64,000 bases of DNA from Casuarius casuarius. Lineage: Eukaryota; Chordata; Aves; Casuariiformes; Casuariidae. Below, in pieces: positions 25,816-39,625 of the stretch (its first letter is position 1; each line of letters opens with the position of its first letter). The position numbers and the translations under genes were made by a program. The notes beneath the pieces are model-generated. The model was not told the origin of the DNA and made no database searches. It saw nothing but the letters and a program-made list of their open reading frames with translations. The stretch is from positions 8,871,286 through 8,935,285 of the forward strand of contig PTFA01000010.1 of NCBI GenBank assembly GCA_003342895.1. The letters are read 5' to 3'.

Positions 25816-28800
25816 TTTAATAGATCATTTTTTCCAGTATTATAGAAGCTAAAGGCAAGAATCACTGGCAACCTCGTATAAACCAGGTCTGTTTTATTGT
25901 AAAGTGAAGAACAAGCTGAAAAGTTTCTGCTCTGGCTTTGTGTAGAGAAAGTGTTTCTCTAGTTTGATAATAATACCATTACTTTTGGAAACTAGACTTA
26001 CAGTCCCATTTGCTGCTTCACTGTCTTCGTGCTTTCTGTGGAGTTTTGTTCAACCAGAGAGGATATGTGGGAGAATAACAGGGACTTGGTATGTACTAGG
26101 ACAGTGGGATTGAAATTAGGTTATTTACCGTCTAACTAGAAGACTTGGAAACATATTTGGGAAATACAAGCATTTACCTTAATAATACATGTCTATATAG
26201 GATCATCTGATATTGGGCTGTACCTTAAAGTACAAGTAGTCCATTTGCTGGTTTCAGTGGGATTATTCTGGAAAGAAACAACTACTTAATATTTGGAGAG
26301 GGAACTGTAAATTTTATTCTTTTATTCTTTGCACAGATGAATTTTAATCACATTGCTTTTTAAGGTAAGAAAAATAGAGGTCAAGTTATACCCAAGAGAG
26401 CAGGAAATATCTGTTAGTAAGTCAGTTTAACACCCTTGATTCCCGTTCTCCTGTATCGGAGTTACTTTTAATAATGTACTAGATTTGTGAAGTGTATTTT
26501 GTATGTTTGCTTTGTTGTAGGGAAACAACTAGACCTTTGTTTTGGCTTTTAGGGTGGTCTTTTATCTGGTGTGCTGTGTCTTTTGGGTTTAGTTATGGTG
26601 CCAAATCCCATTATGATTGTTTTGAAGTTCTGTGTATTGCATTTTGTAATTAAATACAGTCTTACAGATTTGATTTATCATAACACACTTCTAGTCACAC
26701 TTTGTTTTTTTACCTTAAATTTTGTAGTTCAAGTTCAAAGCATTTAAAATCTATCTTGAAAGCACCTTCAACAGTGTAAATTGCGGAAGATCATCTGTGT
26801 TACTGTTGTTCTAACCCTTTGTTTTCTATGTAGATTTTTTCCTAATTTGTGAAGTGCGATATTTTCTTTGCAGCATTCACAGAGAATATCTGAATTTATC
26901 GTATTCATTCAAATCTGAAATCTGTGGATGGCTGGATATTCTGCAAATGAATGTCACCTGAATGTTATTTGAGAGGTGTGCTTATAAAAGACAGTCAAAC
27001 AATAGTTTTGTTAGGTTGAATGCCTGTTGTATGCTGTCACTGCAGAGACTGTTTTTATTGCTTGCATATCAGAAAAATTTTAAAAAGCTGAGAGTACTGG
27101 AGGAGTCTAGAACTGGGGGGAAGAAACAAAAAAAATCTAAACCCAAAGAGAAATTACAAGTTTTCACTGAAGTTTCTTCATGGGTACTGTCAACATCATG
27201 CAGCAGTTTTTAAATCTGAGTAAGGTTATTATAGGCAGTTGATTCTATTAATAATGTGTTTGGAACTCCAAAACTTATTTTGACTGCTTAACACACATCA
27301 TTTCCCTAATAAATAAAATATTCTAGCAGTGAGGAAAGAAAAGTGGAAAAGAAGGAACAGGATTTCTTAAAGCAGTAAAGGAAAAAGGCTAATTAGAAAC
27401 AAAATCATAGGAATGTAAGAAGACAATCAGTTCATGTAGAAAAATTATTGTGTATTTGGTGTTCAGACCAAGATTTCCAGTAAGGATTTCTGTTTTTGAC
27501 TACAGAAGAGTTAAATATTGAATTAATAAAACAGTATCAGGCCTTTTTTAAAGATGTCATTTCTAAATCATCCATCAGTAATGAAAAGTGTGCCCTGTTA
27601 AGGGAAGTGACCTGCTAAAGAACATATAAAGTCAGATGTTAATGGCCAGATTCTGTCATGCTTATGTCAAATATAATCTTATTTCAGGTTTAGAATAACT
27701 TACTCTGTGGTATGATTTAGGTATGAGTTACTGTATCTGTCTCTTAAGCAATGTTTGTGGACTTGTCCAAGGATATAGGGCCAATGAATATTTTTATGCC
27801 TTTTATAAAACTTTTTTTCCCCTGTGAAGCAAGCTGTTACAAATATTTCCAGCTCTGACTTTGCATTTTGAACTTTGTTTTGATTCAGGTGATGTCATTA
27901 TTATCCAATGACTTCTAGTTATTTTGCCATATTAAGGATTGGCTTATAGGCTCAAGTCAGATGCCTAAACATTTATTTGGTTTTAGTGTATGTTATTTTT
28001 ACATACATATCCAAAAACATACACACAGTTTCCTGAAATCCACCTGATTTTCTCTTTAGATATCCATAAGTGAATTACAAATGCCTTTTACATTTTCTAA
28101 GAATTCTGTTTTGTAGCCTCCTTTCTGAATGAAGTCCGTAAAAGTTTAGTTGTCTCTCTGTCTACTTTGTTCTCTTTTTATCTACCTCATTATGATATAC
28201 TTTATCTACCTCTTTATCTGTCTACACTATTTTTCTCTTAGTCATTTAGCATACTTGTTTTATATTTATGACTTTAAGTTACAAAGTTAAGTTATTTCAC
28301 CCTTGTTGATATTGGTTCTTGTAGGCAACGAAGCTTGCTTCCTTCTGCTGGACCTGACTTTGAACAGTAGCATTTAATAATAAATAACTTTTTACTCATG
28401 ATCTGATGCTCAAGACACTACAATAATTTGCAATTATGAAAAGTGGAGAAAACTTGAGCAGTCAATTGAGGCCTTATTCAGGGTCCCAGTTCTTTGAAGA
28501 ATTTTACAGTCATGAAATATACTGTTACTGAAATTCTTTTTCTTAAAGATGAGATGTGGAGTTTACAGGAAAAGTGATTACATTTTGAGTAAGAAATATG
28601 TTTTGGAACATAGTCATCATACAACCTAAAGCACTGTAGGTTTGAATTGCCATGTGATATTGGTGAAGTCATGGTACTGGGGGGATTGTTTTCATAAAGT
28701 ACAGTATGTAAATAAATCTCTGTTCTTTAAAAGCTCCATACACAACCTACTGATTTTTCTTAAGTTACTCCTCACTACTATGCTTTATTTTTCACATACT

Positions 28801-29274
28801 CGTTTTTGGGATTATTTAGGTGGAATTTATTTTTTTTTTAATTTTGGTATACTGTACACTTAATACAATGACAAGATACATGTTTTGTTATGCACAGTAG
28901 AAATATCAGGACAAAAGAATTAAACATTGTTAATTATCTTTTTTTTAATAAAGTAAAATAATAGAAATGGAAAAAGGAAATGAAAGGATTTAAAACCGAA
29001 AACAAGTACACGTATCATCTTTCGTTTACTCTAAGAAGAATCTTACATAAAAATGACTCACAAAGTAAACCCTAGGGAAATTATGTATAAATGCTCATTC
29101 GTTCTCCATTTGTAAATTAGATTATCAGATTTGCTTACTTCATATCTCAGTTGTTACTCCCTGGGGGAGAGTGAGTCTTCCTTATCAGCTGATTTGATTA
29201 GTGTTAGCACAGGCCAGAATTTAAGCAATTTTCTAAGGATTAAGCAGTCTGTTTTCTGAAATGACATTTGTCAG

Positions 29275-29299
29275 TTTTTTTTAAAAAAAAAAAAAAAAA
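29275..29299. repeat. T8A17 tract
   Basis: Eight T directly followed by seventeen A; a simple AT tract able to fold on itself. Confidence 0.9.
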
Positions 29300-31549
29300 G
29301 GTCTCATTTAAGATAGTGATGATAGGAACATTCTCTTATAGGATATCTCAAACTTTTTCTGAAAGAGGTAATTTTGGATGAAATGGGAAAAGATGGCTCT
29401 GTCTGCAATGTACATCATTCTTTAATACTTTAGGAGAACATTTTGCCGTGAAACATAGTATCTTGCATTTAGAATCATTCAAGATAAAGACTGCAAGAAA
29501 ATGGTTGAAGCCAAGGGTAAATTTTCACTTAAATTAATCTACTCTGTTGAGGAGAGACAGCAAATTCCTTCTGGTTGTTGGAATTATCTGAGGAATTGTC
29601 TATAATTCACTCTTACAGGTTGGCCAAATGAGAAGATATCTGTATACTTACATAGTTGCTGTGTTGTTTGTCTATTGAAATCATTAGAGAAAATGGTCAG
29701 TGAAATTTTTCTTAAATGAAACTAAAAGTTCCCCCTTTGCATATTTTAATGCTACAATTAAAATAATATTTTAGTTCTGTACAATATTGGCAAGAATATA
29801 AAATATGTAAAAGGTCATGTAATCTTCATAAGGACCTTGTAGTTTGTAACCCTTTTTACATTAAGAATTAGATAAAAGTAATGAGGACAATCAGCACAGT
29901 AGAAGAGAAATAAGATATCTGTCTGGTAGTTGAAACTGGCTGTGATTGTATGAAGTTCTTTGAAAGCAAAATTATTATCAGAAAACCTATTCAAACATCA
30001 CCCAAATAGAAAATAAAAATGGCATATTGGCCCCTGTTATCACACATACAAACATCTATGTTATGTTCTTGCTGTTCCTGTTAAAGGTTTCTAATTTTCT
30101 TCTTTAGAAGTTTACATTGTCTCTCTAGAAAGATGTCTATATGTAGTTGGTATTTCTGCCACCAAGCAAATGTCACGACACTTGGAACCATTCTTATCTC
30201 GCCCATACATCAGTCTTCAAGCTTGTTAACATATTTGTGGGACACTGTAATTAAATCAATTTTAATAGCATTTTGGCTTTCTCTCCAACCAAGAGTTAAC
30301 ACAGAGTTCAGCTGTTGCTTATCTGTATTGTGGTTTTTTGAAATTATTAAATTGGTTTCCTTCTAGACATTTATTATGTAGGTAACGTTACCTCCTTTAG
30401 CTTTGTTTATGTTGGAATTCCTTGATCTCCTCATTGACTGTACCTTGGCTTCCCTCTCTGCTTCTAGTCATTATGTATCTACTTTTGTGATACATCTATT
30501 GGCTGTAGCCATTTTTACAGTTTAGTAACATCTAAACTTGAAATTTGAATCCTAATGTAACTAAATCCAAGATAAGTACACTGTAAGAGGTCATATTCTT
30601 GGGATGATAATTGCATTTAGATCATACATTCATTTCCATTTTTTTAACTTTATTATTGCCCAACTGTGCCCATCCAATCTTGTTTTTTACTCTTAACTAA
30701 ATTTGCAAAATTATTTACCATCTCTAGTAAACTAGATGCTTACACAGCAATTGGCATGACAGTGAGTGGAAGCATAAGAAGAAAACACTTCACTTGCCTT
30801 CTAAAAAGGCAATGTGAAATGTATGAATGAAGTGAACCACAAGATGGTACGGTAACTTTCTAGTAGCTAGACCATACGTGTATGGTTTCCAGTTTTTAAA
30901 ATATATACTTGACTTCATTGTTCCAAGAAGAGCACAGATGTGATTCGTTGTGCTTGCATGTGAAAAATGTCTGCTTCCAAACTATTTCAGCTGTAGTTAG
31001 CACAGTGTAAAATATTCAACACTCTGCCTTCTCCTCAGTTATTTGCTTCAGAAAAGGCATTACAAGCATGCAGCATCTGCTTACTTAGTGCATCCAGGCA
31101 TAAATACAGGTAGTCTACAAATAAAAGTGGAAAGTTTCTAGCCGGTAATGTAGGCTTGGCCATGAGTCGGCACTTACTTAATTGGTAGCACTTTGTCATT
31201 CACGTATCAGAGTTGATTTTAATGATTACTCTTTAAAATAAAGGCAAGAAAAGCCTGTCTCAGTATATTCACTCAGTATATTAGGTAGAACTGCAGAGTA
31301 TATCGTAGTCTCTTATTCTTCAAGTGACTTCTGCATGTTTCCCCTCATTGCATTCAACAATTTCACAATTCTAGCAATGGATTTTCTAAGACTATTGATA
31401 AAGTCCTGTCCCACTCTCTTTTGTCTTTTTTATAAGTGGATAGCTTCATATCCTTCTAGTTTTCTATTTTTGTGTCTGTGGCAGTACAGAAGCTGGAGGG
31501 AAGGTGGGCAAGCCTGGCCATTCCCTTTTCATGCAGGAAATACCAGTGC

Positions 31550-31633
31550 CTTACCTGAGACAGGGCTATATCGTACATTTTGTCTAGTACTCTTACCTGG
31601 GGCAGGGCTATGTCATACATTTTGTCTGATACT
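31550..31633 (+). repeat. 42-bp tandem duplication (two copies)
   Basis: Two adjacent 42-base units starting CTTACCTG, at 31550-31591 and 31592-31633, differing at six positions, all A/G transitions (one is CG to CA). Because 42 is a multiple of three, both copies stay open in one frame, giving a repeated 14-residue block in the ORF 31335-31706. Confidence 0.95.
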
Positions 31634-32379
31634 CTTGATCCATCTACATTGTGAGATTACAGAAGGCTACTGCTACAGTCTGAGAAGAGAAAGAGGAAAA
31701 AAGTGAAGAGCTGGAGCAGCACGCTGTTACTTTGTAGGTAGTGTATTTAGCAACAGAAGGGAGGAATAAGAGGAAGAACTTAAATGGCTGCTGGTATTAA
31801 ATGTTTCATTTGTAGAGTTATGATATTAGTATCTCCCACTGTAGTGAATAGGAAGGATCCTTCTTGAGAAACCTGTGTTACAGATTGCTGACTTTAATTT
31901 ACTGGTCCGTTCGTTCTAAGTGATTTGCAAAATCAAGCACCAAAAACGGAGACTTCATTTCTGAGCTCCTGTAGGTAAAACTCATACTTATCAGTATCAG
32001 TCAGTGGTTATCAGAATTTTGAAGTTCACTATTGTCTCATAATTGTGCTCAATTTCAAGAATCAGGAACAATTTTCTTTTGAAGATTTCTTACTTAAAGG
32101 CAAGTACAAGTGGGAGAGACTAAAAAAATCAGTTTCTTTTAAATTAGTAATTTCAAATACTTGCTATGTTTTAATATGACTTAGAACAAAATAGGGTGTC
32201 ATTACCATTCTTGTTCCTGAATGTTTGGCTTGGCATTTGATGCAAGGCCTCAATTGCAGGCTGAAGTGCCAGCAGCTGAAGCTGAAAACAAGACTGTGGT
32301 GGACAAACTCAAGATTTAATTTCAGAAAGAGTGTTTATATTTTCCCTGGGGCCACATTAATGAGAGTCCAAACCCTAAA

Positions 32380-33010
32380 TGTTACCACCAACACGTTTTA
32401 ACAGACCAGTTTCCCGGTTTTTAAAGTGTGGTGTCACCTTGAGTGTTTTCCTTTTAACTTTTCCCCCCTCTTCTGACTTTAAAAGAAAAGCACTAAAGCC
32501 GTATCATTTTGTCTGAATTCAGTGCTGTATTTGGGGAAAATGCTTTTCACAAAGATCTGTGTAATGCAACAAAGTTGCATTTAAAACCATTTAATCACTT
32601 CTACTATGTCTGTATCAACTGTTTTAATTCAGTTTTAAGTTACCAATGCAAAGCTTAATGTTATTACAAAACATACTACTATCTGTTGTGTACATATGTA
32701 TACCAAGGGGCCAGATACTGATGTTCTTTATCAGCCCAATGTCAGTACATCCACAGCATGCCCAGGATGAACTTATGACCAACAGGTCAGTGCCAAGAGA
32801 GACAGTAGTGATGGGTTCATTGAGAGTTCCTTAGCTCAGTTTCCTGCTCATTCAGCCGGGCCTGTTTTGTGGCTTTAATAGGATTAAAGAAACATTTACA
32901 TTGAGGCTTTAGGAGCATTTTCACACTGCTCCATTACCCAATTCAAAGAGCAGTATAAATCCAAAGGATTAAGTGGGGGATTTATGTAAAGTTGTAGTGT
33001 AAGATGAGTT
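32380..33010. promoter_or_regulatory. Candidate conserved regulatory block
   Basis: Low-repeat stretch with phrases such as TAATAGGATTAAAGAAACAT and CAAAGGATTAAGTGGGGG, containing repeated GGATTA (bicoid/OTX/PITX-type) cores. Candidate enhancer; conservation not tested. Confidence 0.25.
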
Positions 33011-35654
33011 GGTGCACCTGGCTGTCCATTTTCTTCTGTGAATAAGGCAGGCTGAAGCAGTGTACTGCATACGATACAGAAATGAGCTTGGCATTCTTTT
33101 GAACTTTCAAATCTCTATAATTTTGAAATTATCCTTTCTAAATATTAAAATGAAATGATAGTTTCTGATGGAGGAATATAGAATTTCATTCTATACATCC
33201 TATTAGACATTTTTCTTCAGAGGGTCTTACGGCATTTTTCTGCCACATTTCAATACAGAAGCATCATGCATTTAAGAGAATTTTTAGTTTCCTGGAAATT
33301 ATATTACTCTGTATTTGAAAATGGAAAGAGAAGAATACAGTTCTCTGCCACTTATATAGGTCCATTAAAATCCCCAAAACCTGATTAAATAACCAAAATT
33401 AAAGTTTTCAGACTGCTTGTCTAGTCATTTATGCTGATGAAAGGAATTTAGTTGAAACTGCATATATAGCCTATGTATGTATTTTACAATTACTCTAGAG
33501 TAAAATTACAAGTGTCTGAAATTTGTTACTTAAAGCTGTTTCCTATTCTTTTGTGTGCCTCACTGCATAAATCTACAAAGACTGAGATTATGCCTGTACT
33601 CTTTACTCAGGCAAAATTCCAGCTGAAACCAAAATCAAGTGGTGTTATTGCTGAGAAAAGATTGTGATATCAAAGCCAAAAGGGGAAAAAAGACAGGATG
33701 AATGATGATGGTCAACAGTGAGATGACTGGTTGTTAAATTACAACAGAAGTTTTATATGTATGTACATTGTGTTTTCAATCCTGCATGCACTAATATAAT
33801 TACTGTAAGAGATACCTAAACTTTGGCTTTGCTCTGCAGTCACATAATCATGCAGCTAACCATCTAGTTATAGACTGTTCACATTAATAAGGAATGTGCA
33901 GTGTACACTGTATTAATATCACCCACATGTATCCATCAGTGGGTAGTGGAGTTTTTTCCCACCACTGGGTGATAAGCAACACCTGAAGTCCAAAGAAAAT
34001 GTGTCTTTCAGAAGATTACTTTTTTCCTCCTTTTTCCATTACTGTGCCAATACTTTCCCTCTATTCTGTATGTATTTGATTCAGAAACAGAAGAGGCTTC
34101 CATATTTTTTCTGTTGCCTGTGAGAGAAGAGGGAGTGATGTGCCCTTATACTCTTCCTGGCCCCTGTAAGTGAGGCTCTCCTGTAACATACATCAACCAC
34201 TCTGCTATCTATTCTTCTTATTTTAGAATTGAACTGTATTTAAATTGTCTTCCTGGAAATCTTAGAGTTGTAACAACATCATTGGTTTTGAGGTTCAGGA
34301 GGGAATGTTATCCTTGAGAGAATGAGCTTGTTATCAGTTGGATTATTCTGTGTTCTGTACAACTTTATGGAAATCTGTTTTGAGATTAAACAGAAGAAAA
34401 ATTCAAAGTTCTTAATTTGATATGTGGAATTAATCATTTTGTTACAACTCGTGACTGTGGTCCATAGACATTCACAAGAGAACTTTAAGTTGACTAAGAG
34501 AAGCTAATGAAAAAACAAAACAAATCAAAAAGAAAGACCAAAGACCTTAGCATATGAATGAACTCGAATACCCTCATTTTGCTCTCTCAATGAGAAAGTT
34601 CAGGATGGTTGAATTTTGGAGGTTAGACAATTAACATTCTACTGGACTGAGTGAGTTCATGCTTTGAGGAGGCGGACTGGGTGAAGATTTTGTCATTCCT
34701 ATTAGAAAGAAACCTTTGTTCATTTGCTGTCTTTTTCTTTAAAATCCATCTCTATTCTTGCAACCAAAGTTGTGTTACAGTGATTTGTATTCAGCCGACA
34801 TTTTTTAACTCAGAGTTTTCAAGTAGGTATAATTACATGTGTCGGTAACACAGGAGCAGTTATAAAATTTATTATGTAAGATTTGTAACCACGTTACTTT
34901 GTACTCTATACAAAATTTAATCAGTTCAGTATGATCAACTTGGATTCACTAAACCTGAGTAACTCGTGCAGTTTCTTTTCTTAGTCATAGGTTAGCTTCT
35001 TGGCTTTTTATAAGTCCCTGTTGTACTGTTCTGTTGGTACCAAGGAGATCTTAAAGAGTCTTCAAATGTTAACTATGTACTTACTCAGCAGAAGCATTTT
35101 GGCATGCACCTGCAAGGCTGTCAAATGCAGGAGGGAGGAGGCAGTTATTCCACTCTGATCAATGCTATTGTGAGTTCTCAGTGCAAAGGTCAAGGTCTTT
35201 TCTATACATACACTTCTATGTTTCTTTAACTTAGAATTGGGGCCGCAAAGGGCCCAGGACAGAGTACAGAAGGCCTTTTTATCCATTGCATTTCTATGAC
35301 GTGCGAGGACACTGTTGTGGTCCCCTGACTGTGTTGTGAAGACTCAGAATCCACACACATCTTAAGGGAGTTAAAAAAAAGAAGAAAAAAAGAAGAAAAG
35401 GGGGTAGTCTACAGAATTTCTATATTCGTGGACCAGGGTAGGATAAGTTTGGGTACGCCAAAACAGTAAGTTTGGGACCACAAAGGACCATTACTTAACA
35501 GATTCTGTCAGCCCTACTGTTTTGAAAGGGAATTACTTTTTTCCTTTTGTTCACTGCACAAATAAATAAAATGAGTAGATAACTTTGTGCGTAAGGAAGG
35601 TAGATTTTGATTCTAAGTGTATTTTGCTACAGCTAAGGAACCATCTTGGTTTGA

Positions 35655-35707
35655 TTTTTTTTTTTTTTTTTTTTTCTGATTCTTTTTTTTTTTTTTGTCT
35701 TTTTTTA
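35655..35707. repeat. T21 and T14 runs
   Basis: T21, then CTGATTC, then T14, GTC and T7. This produces the phenylalanine-rich ORF on plus and lysine-rich ORF on minus across 35551-35907; both are artefacts of the tract. Confidence 0.9.
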
Positions 35708-36232
35708 GGGAGATTCTTTAATCTCAGTAGTTTTAACTGTTTATTTTTCTTGTCGGTTTTTAGCAGTGGAATTCTTGGAAATATTTCAGAACTGGTTTTA
35801 TGCAGAAATTTTGAAATTATTTTTATCCCATATCTTGCAGCTTGTTTGCTCTGTTTCATGTATTTATGTATATGTATGTACTTGAATACATATTGTACAT
35901 GAAACATTTGTTTTACTCTTCTGCTGAACTTTTATTTGAAAAAGCAAATTGGAAAGTGTGCCTTATCAAATATATTATGATTAATCTTTCTTGTGATTGA
36001 TTCCTGCAGCAAAGCCAGTGAGGTCAGAATGTGAGACCTAATCAAGTTCTCTCTTAAGACAGAGAAATGTAAAGAAGTAAATTTTCCTACCTGTGCATTA
36101 GTAAGATAAAATAGATGAAGCAACACTGTGTGGTTTCTTATTTACTTTTTATACTACAGTCAGCTTGCATAATAAAAATTTAAGTAGTCTCTTTCAAAAT
36201 ATTAGAAATTTAGCATGATGCTTTAATGAGTT

Positions 36233-36270
36233 ACCTATATATATATAGGTGTGTGTGTATGTGTATATAT
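36233..36270. repeat. Palindromic TA tract followed by TG/TA repeat
   Basis: Bases 36233-36250 form a perfect 18-bp palindrome, ACC(TA)6GGT in effect, followed by GTGTGTGTATGTGTATATATA. Could extrude as a small cruciform. Confidence 0.85.
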
Positions 36271-36479
36271 AAAATTGTTGTTGTTATCACCATCTGTATT
36301 GACTACTGACTTATATTATTTGGGAAAGACAGTTTCAGGCCATGGAAATTTTTTTTTAAACCCTTTGGCTTGGGTGAGGGGAAGGGTTTTTTGTCTATTT
36401 TTATATGCAAAATACGGAATTACGAAGATAAGAAACTAAAATTCTATTTTAAGTTGTATGTCCCTGATGCTATTTCAGT

Positions 36480-36900
36480 CCAAAGCTTTAATCTGTAAAT
36501 CTGCACCTGGGGAAGAAGCAGAATGGCTACCTTAGTGACCAAGGGAAAGCTGCTTTGGGATTATACTTTATTTGCATTCCTGAGAAGTCTCTGGTGGCTA
36601 GCTGTTGAAGAAATAAGTTGGAGTTGCGTGGAGCACAAAGTCTGCAGATTATTATTTTTTGCTGATGAATCTTTGCTCCCCCTTTAGAGTCTTCTCCTGG
36701 TGGTGTGGTAAGTGATGACCTGCTGAGAGCAATTGGTAGTTAATCTGTTTGTTTTGAAACAAGGAGGTCTTGTCTTTGACATTGTTGCAGCTGCAGCTTT
36801 ATGAAGTGCTTCTGCAGCAGTTGTCATGAACTTTGCTGCACTAATTTGGCTTCAAATTCCAAATTGAGTTTTCCACTAAAATGTGTCTGACAGTTTAGAA
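36480..36900. promoter_or_regulatory. Candidate conserved regulatory block
   Basis: About 420 bases without simple repeats, less AT-rich than the surroundings, containing E-box-type CAGCTG near 36789, several CTGCAG/GCAGC motifs, TGATTCATC-like and TAATTTG homeodomain-type sites. It reads like an intronic enhancer, but that is an impression; conservation was not tested. Confidence 0.25.
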
Positions 36901-38654
36901 GAAAAAAAAAAAAGAGAGAGAGATCAAAATCTGCAGTCCTGTTAATACTGAGGGAGAAGTCTAGTAGTAAATGTGGTCTCAAAAATGTCTAGTAGGATAG
37001 TAAAAAATTAATTTGCTGTTCTCCAAACTTCAAGGCTTAATGATTTATTTTAACACATATAATTACCACTGTCTAAAAGCTGGACTGACAACAGATTCAC
37101 TTTTGGATGATTTTCCTTATTGAGTTTCTTCATGTGAATCCATTAACTTTAATCCATAATGGTGACAATAAATTAAGATGTGTGTATTCTGTACAGTATC
37201 ATGTTTGCCTGTGCCTTCAAATATATACTGTTTCATCCTGTCACATCTTATAATCTAAGTTTCATCAAGATGAAAATTTAGATCTGGAAGACTAAGAGGT
37301 AGGATTTTTTTTCCCCCATACCTCAGTACATATCGAGCTCACGTGTGTTGTTAGAGAACATTTTGCTGTAGAGGTGGCTGGGTTTTATTGTCATATGGCT
37401 TATGATCATCTGAAATTTCCTATGAAATTGTGATATTAACTCGAGTCTCATTGATATCTAAATACAGTAACTAAAATCTGACTCCTATATTATCTGTAGT
37501 TTCAGCTTTATATGTAACACTGGCTTTCACATCTCTAAAACAGTGATTCTCTTTTGCTGTATGTTATTAACCACCTGCTATATTTCTCCTTAGAGGCAGA
37601 GAAATTGTTGTCCTGGTGAATGTCTTACTTATATCCAATATGATTCTTCATTAACATTTAGAAAGCACTCATGGCAATGGCATAGCAGTATTATGCAACT
37701 ATGGAAAGCTTTAGCTCATGGTTGCCCAGTGGTGAACTACGTTAGGTACTTTTTCACTTTGTATTCACTGTAAACACTTATGATGCAGTGATTATGCCTG
37801 TTTTACACATGTATTCCCTTATAGCATAAAATCCTCACAGTAATAGAATATACTGTTACTATTAATGTCTTCATTTGCTGCTTCCTTTTGAGCTAGGCTT
37901 GATGATTCCAGTTCTGTAGCTATGATCTTAATGTTGCAAGGCAATTCCATAAGCATGACTCACCATGAGCACATCAGATAACCTTTTTTCATTGATAACA
38001 ATTACAGTTTATACATATGGGGAAATTGCTGTTGTTTTTAACTGAACTTGCTTATCCTGGATTAATTTGGAATGTGTTTCCATACTGACAAAAGAAGCAG
38101 ATCTTTGGTACCAGCTCTACAACTGAGTCCTGCACTTGGGGCTTTGCAGGAAGGATAGTCCGATAGTCATCAGGCACTTTCCTGGACAGGCACAATTTGA
38201 GGTCATGATGCTCCACAGAAGCCCTGTGTAATCTCTGCCAGGTCATTTGTAGCCATATTGAAACAGCATGTGATGGTGCTTAAGGCTGATTTGGATACTT
38301 AAAATGGCTCAAGATAGAAAACTATTAAAGTCTTCTACATTCTCTATAAGGACCCAGAGTCAGGCAAGCCTGAATAGAAAGCAGTCTGAAGGATCTGCAA
38401 CTCTCTTATTGAGATGTTTTGTATAGCAGAAGAGGTGATCTGATGAATGTGACCCTCAGTTACTCTGTGATTGGTCTTCTGCTTTGTACCTGCAGTGCAG
38501 GGACAGTAATCTAGTGTAGAAGAGAAGCTATACAGCCACTTGCCAAAACCAAATGTGAGTTAATTTACCATTTTTCTTTCAGAGATTTTGCAGACTGCTG
38601 GCTTCCATTCTGGGTAGAGTCAGATCTAACTCAGGAATATACACAGCATATATA

Positions 38655-38735
38655 TTCTCATGTCTCCATTTGTAAAATGGTCATAATAGTAGTCAGAAAT
38701 ATCATATAGGTTAAGATGCTTAGTACCAGCAAGGA
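38655..38735 (+). mobile_element. MIR-like SINE fragment
   Basis: CATGTCTCCATTTGTAAAAT, GGTCATAATAGTAG, then CATATAGGTTAAGATGCTTAG. This follows the known MIR order 'ctcagtttccccatctgtaaaatgggaataatag..cataggttg..'. Old and partial. Confidence 0.5.
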
Positions 38736-39559
38736 CAACATAAAAGTATTTAGAATAAACAGGGGATGATAAGCATCTTTATTTGTGGTTTGTGCCAGCA
38801 CAAATTTATTGCATTTAATATGACAAATAGTATTTTTTCCAGATTTTTCCTTTCTCAAAACTAGAAGAAAATAATGTGCACAAAGGAAAATATGAATTGT
38901 TCTTAGTTGGTATAACATGTGAGAAGTCATGTTTATCAAAACCAACCCAGTCTAAGCCAGTATTACTCAACCTATAGTCTGTAAGACATTAGGAGGTATT
39001 CTGCAAAATCATTTCTGTTCTATGGTTTGATTTTCTTTAATTCAAATGCATACATTTTTCATGTAATATGCAAGTACCAAATTTAAATTTGGTTATTGTT
39101 GTAGTGAAACTGATCTTTGTTTACCTAATTTGTATGTAGTCTGTTTAATACTCTACAATTATTAAACAAGAGAAGGCTATGTAATGATTTAGGGAATTTT
39201 TCTTTAGGACAGCTAGATGGTTCTTTGATGAAAACAAAGGTTGAGAAATTGAGCTTTTTCTTTTCTATGTGTGAAAAATAAGCAGAAAGTACTGACACTG
39301 AAGATAGCTGCATGTTTTAGTAGAGGGAATAAGAGGAGGCAGAGCTCACTCTGTTTCAGTGTCTATAAATTGAAGTGAATTTTAACAACAACTCCCAGTA
39401 GCTTTTATGTCACCATTATAAAATCCTGTGTTCTTGGAAAGACTGTGTAAGCAGTCAAAGGCTGATGCGTAGTTGGTAGGTGTGCAATAGAATGTCACTC
39501 CTCAACAGTGGGGAGGAAGGGAAAGATCAGTTTGCTATTGCTGTGCTTGCCCCAGCAAA

Positions 39560-39625
39560 GCACTTTGGGCCAAATCCTGACATGCATTAAGTTAGTGACA
39601 AAATTCCAGTGGGCCCTGGATTGCA
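39560..39625 (+). mobile_element. MITE-like fragment
   Basis: TTTGGGCCAAATCCTGACAT then AAAATTCCAGTGGGCCCTGG resembles the 'gggccaaatcctg..' end of a common sauropsid palindromic repeat. Tentative. Confidence 0.4.

Larger units (their letters stand above)
15900..29300. other. Intronic stretch with simple-sequence tracts and old repeats
   Basis: Contains poly-pyrimidine and TG/TA tracts near 16 kb, A16 and T16 runs near 17.7 kb, CR1-like remnants at about 18.3 kb and 22.5 kb, G runs at 22236 and 23655, and several fragments of palindromic sauropsid repeats. The longest ORFs (98 aa at 23923-24219, 94 aa at 24661-24945) lack any recognisable domain. No exon or RNA gene is supported. Confidence 0.6.

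Noticed and set aside
31335..31706. ORF of 123 aa, the joint second-longest in the window
   Set aside because: No recognisable domain, no promoter or splice context, and part of its length comes from a tandem duplication. Most likely a chance ORF in intronic DNA.
35551..35907. Overlapping ORFs of 118 aa (minus) and 105 aa (plus)
   Set aside because: Both cross the T21 and T14 runs and owe their open frames to poly-Phe or poly-Lys stretches.
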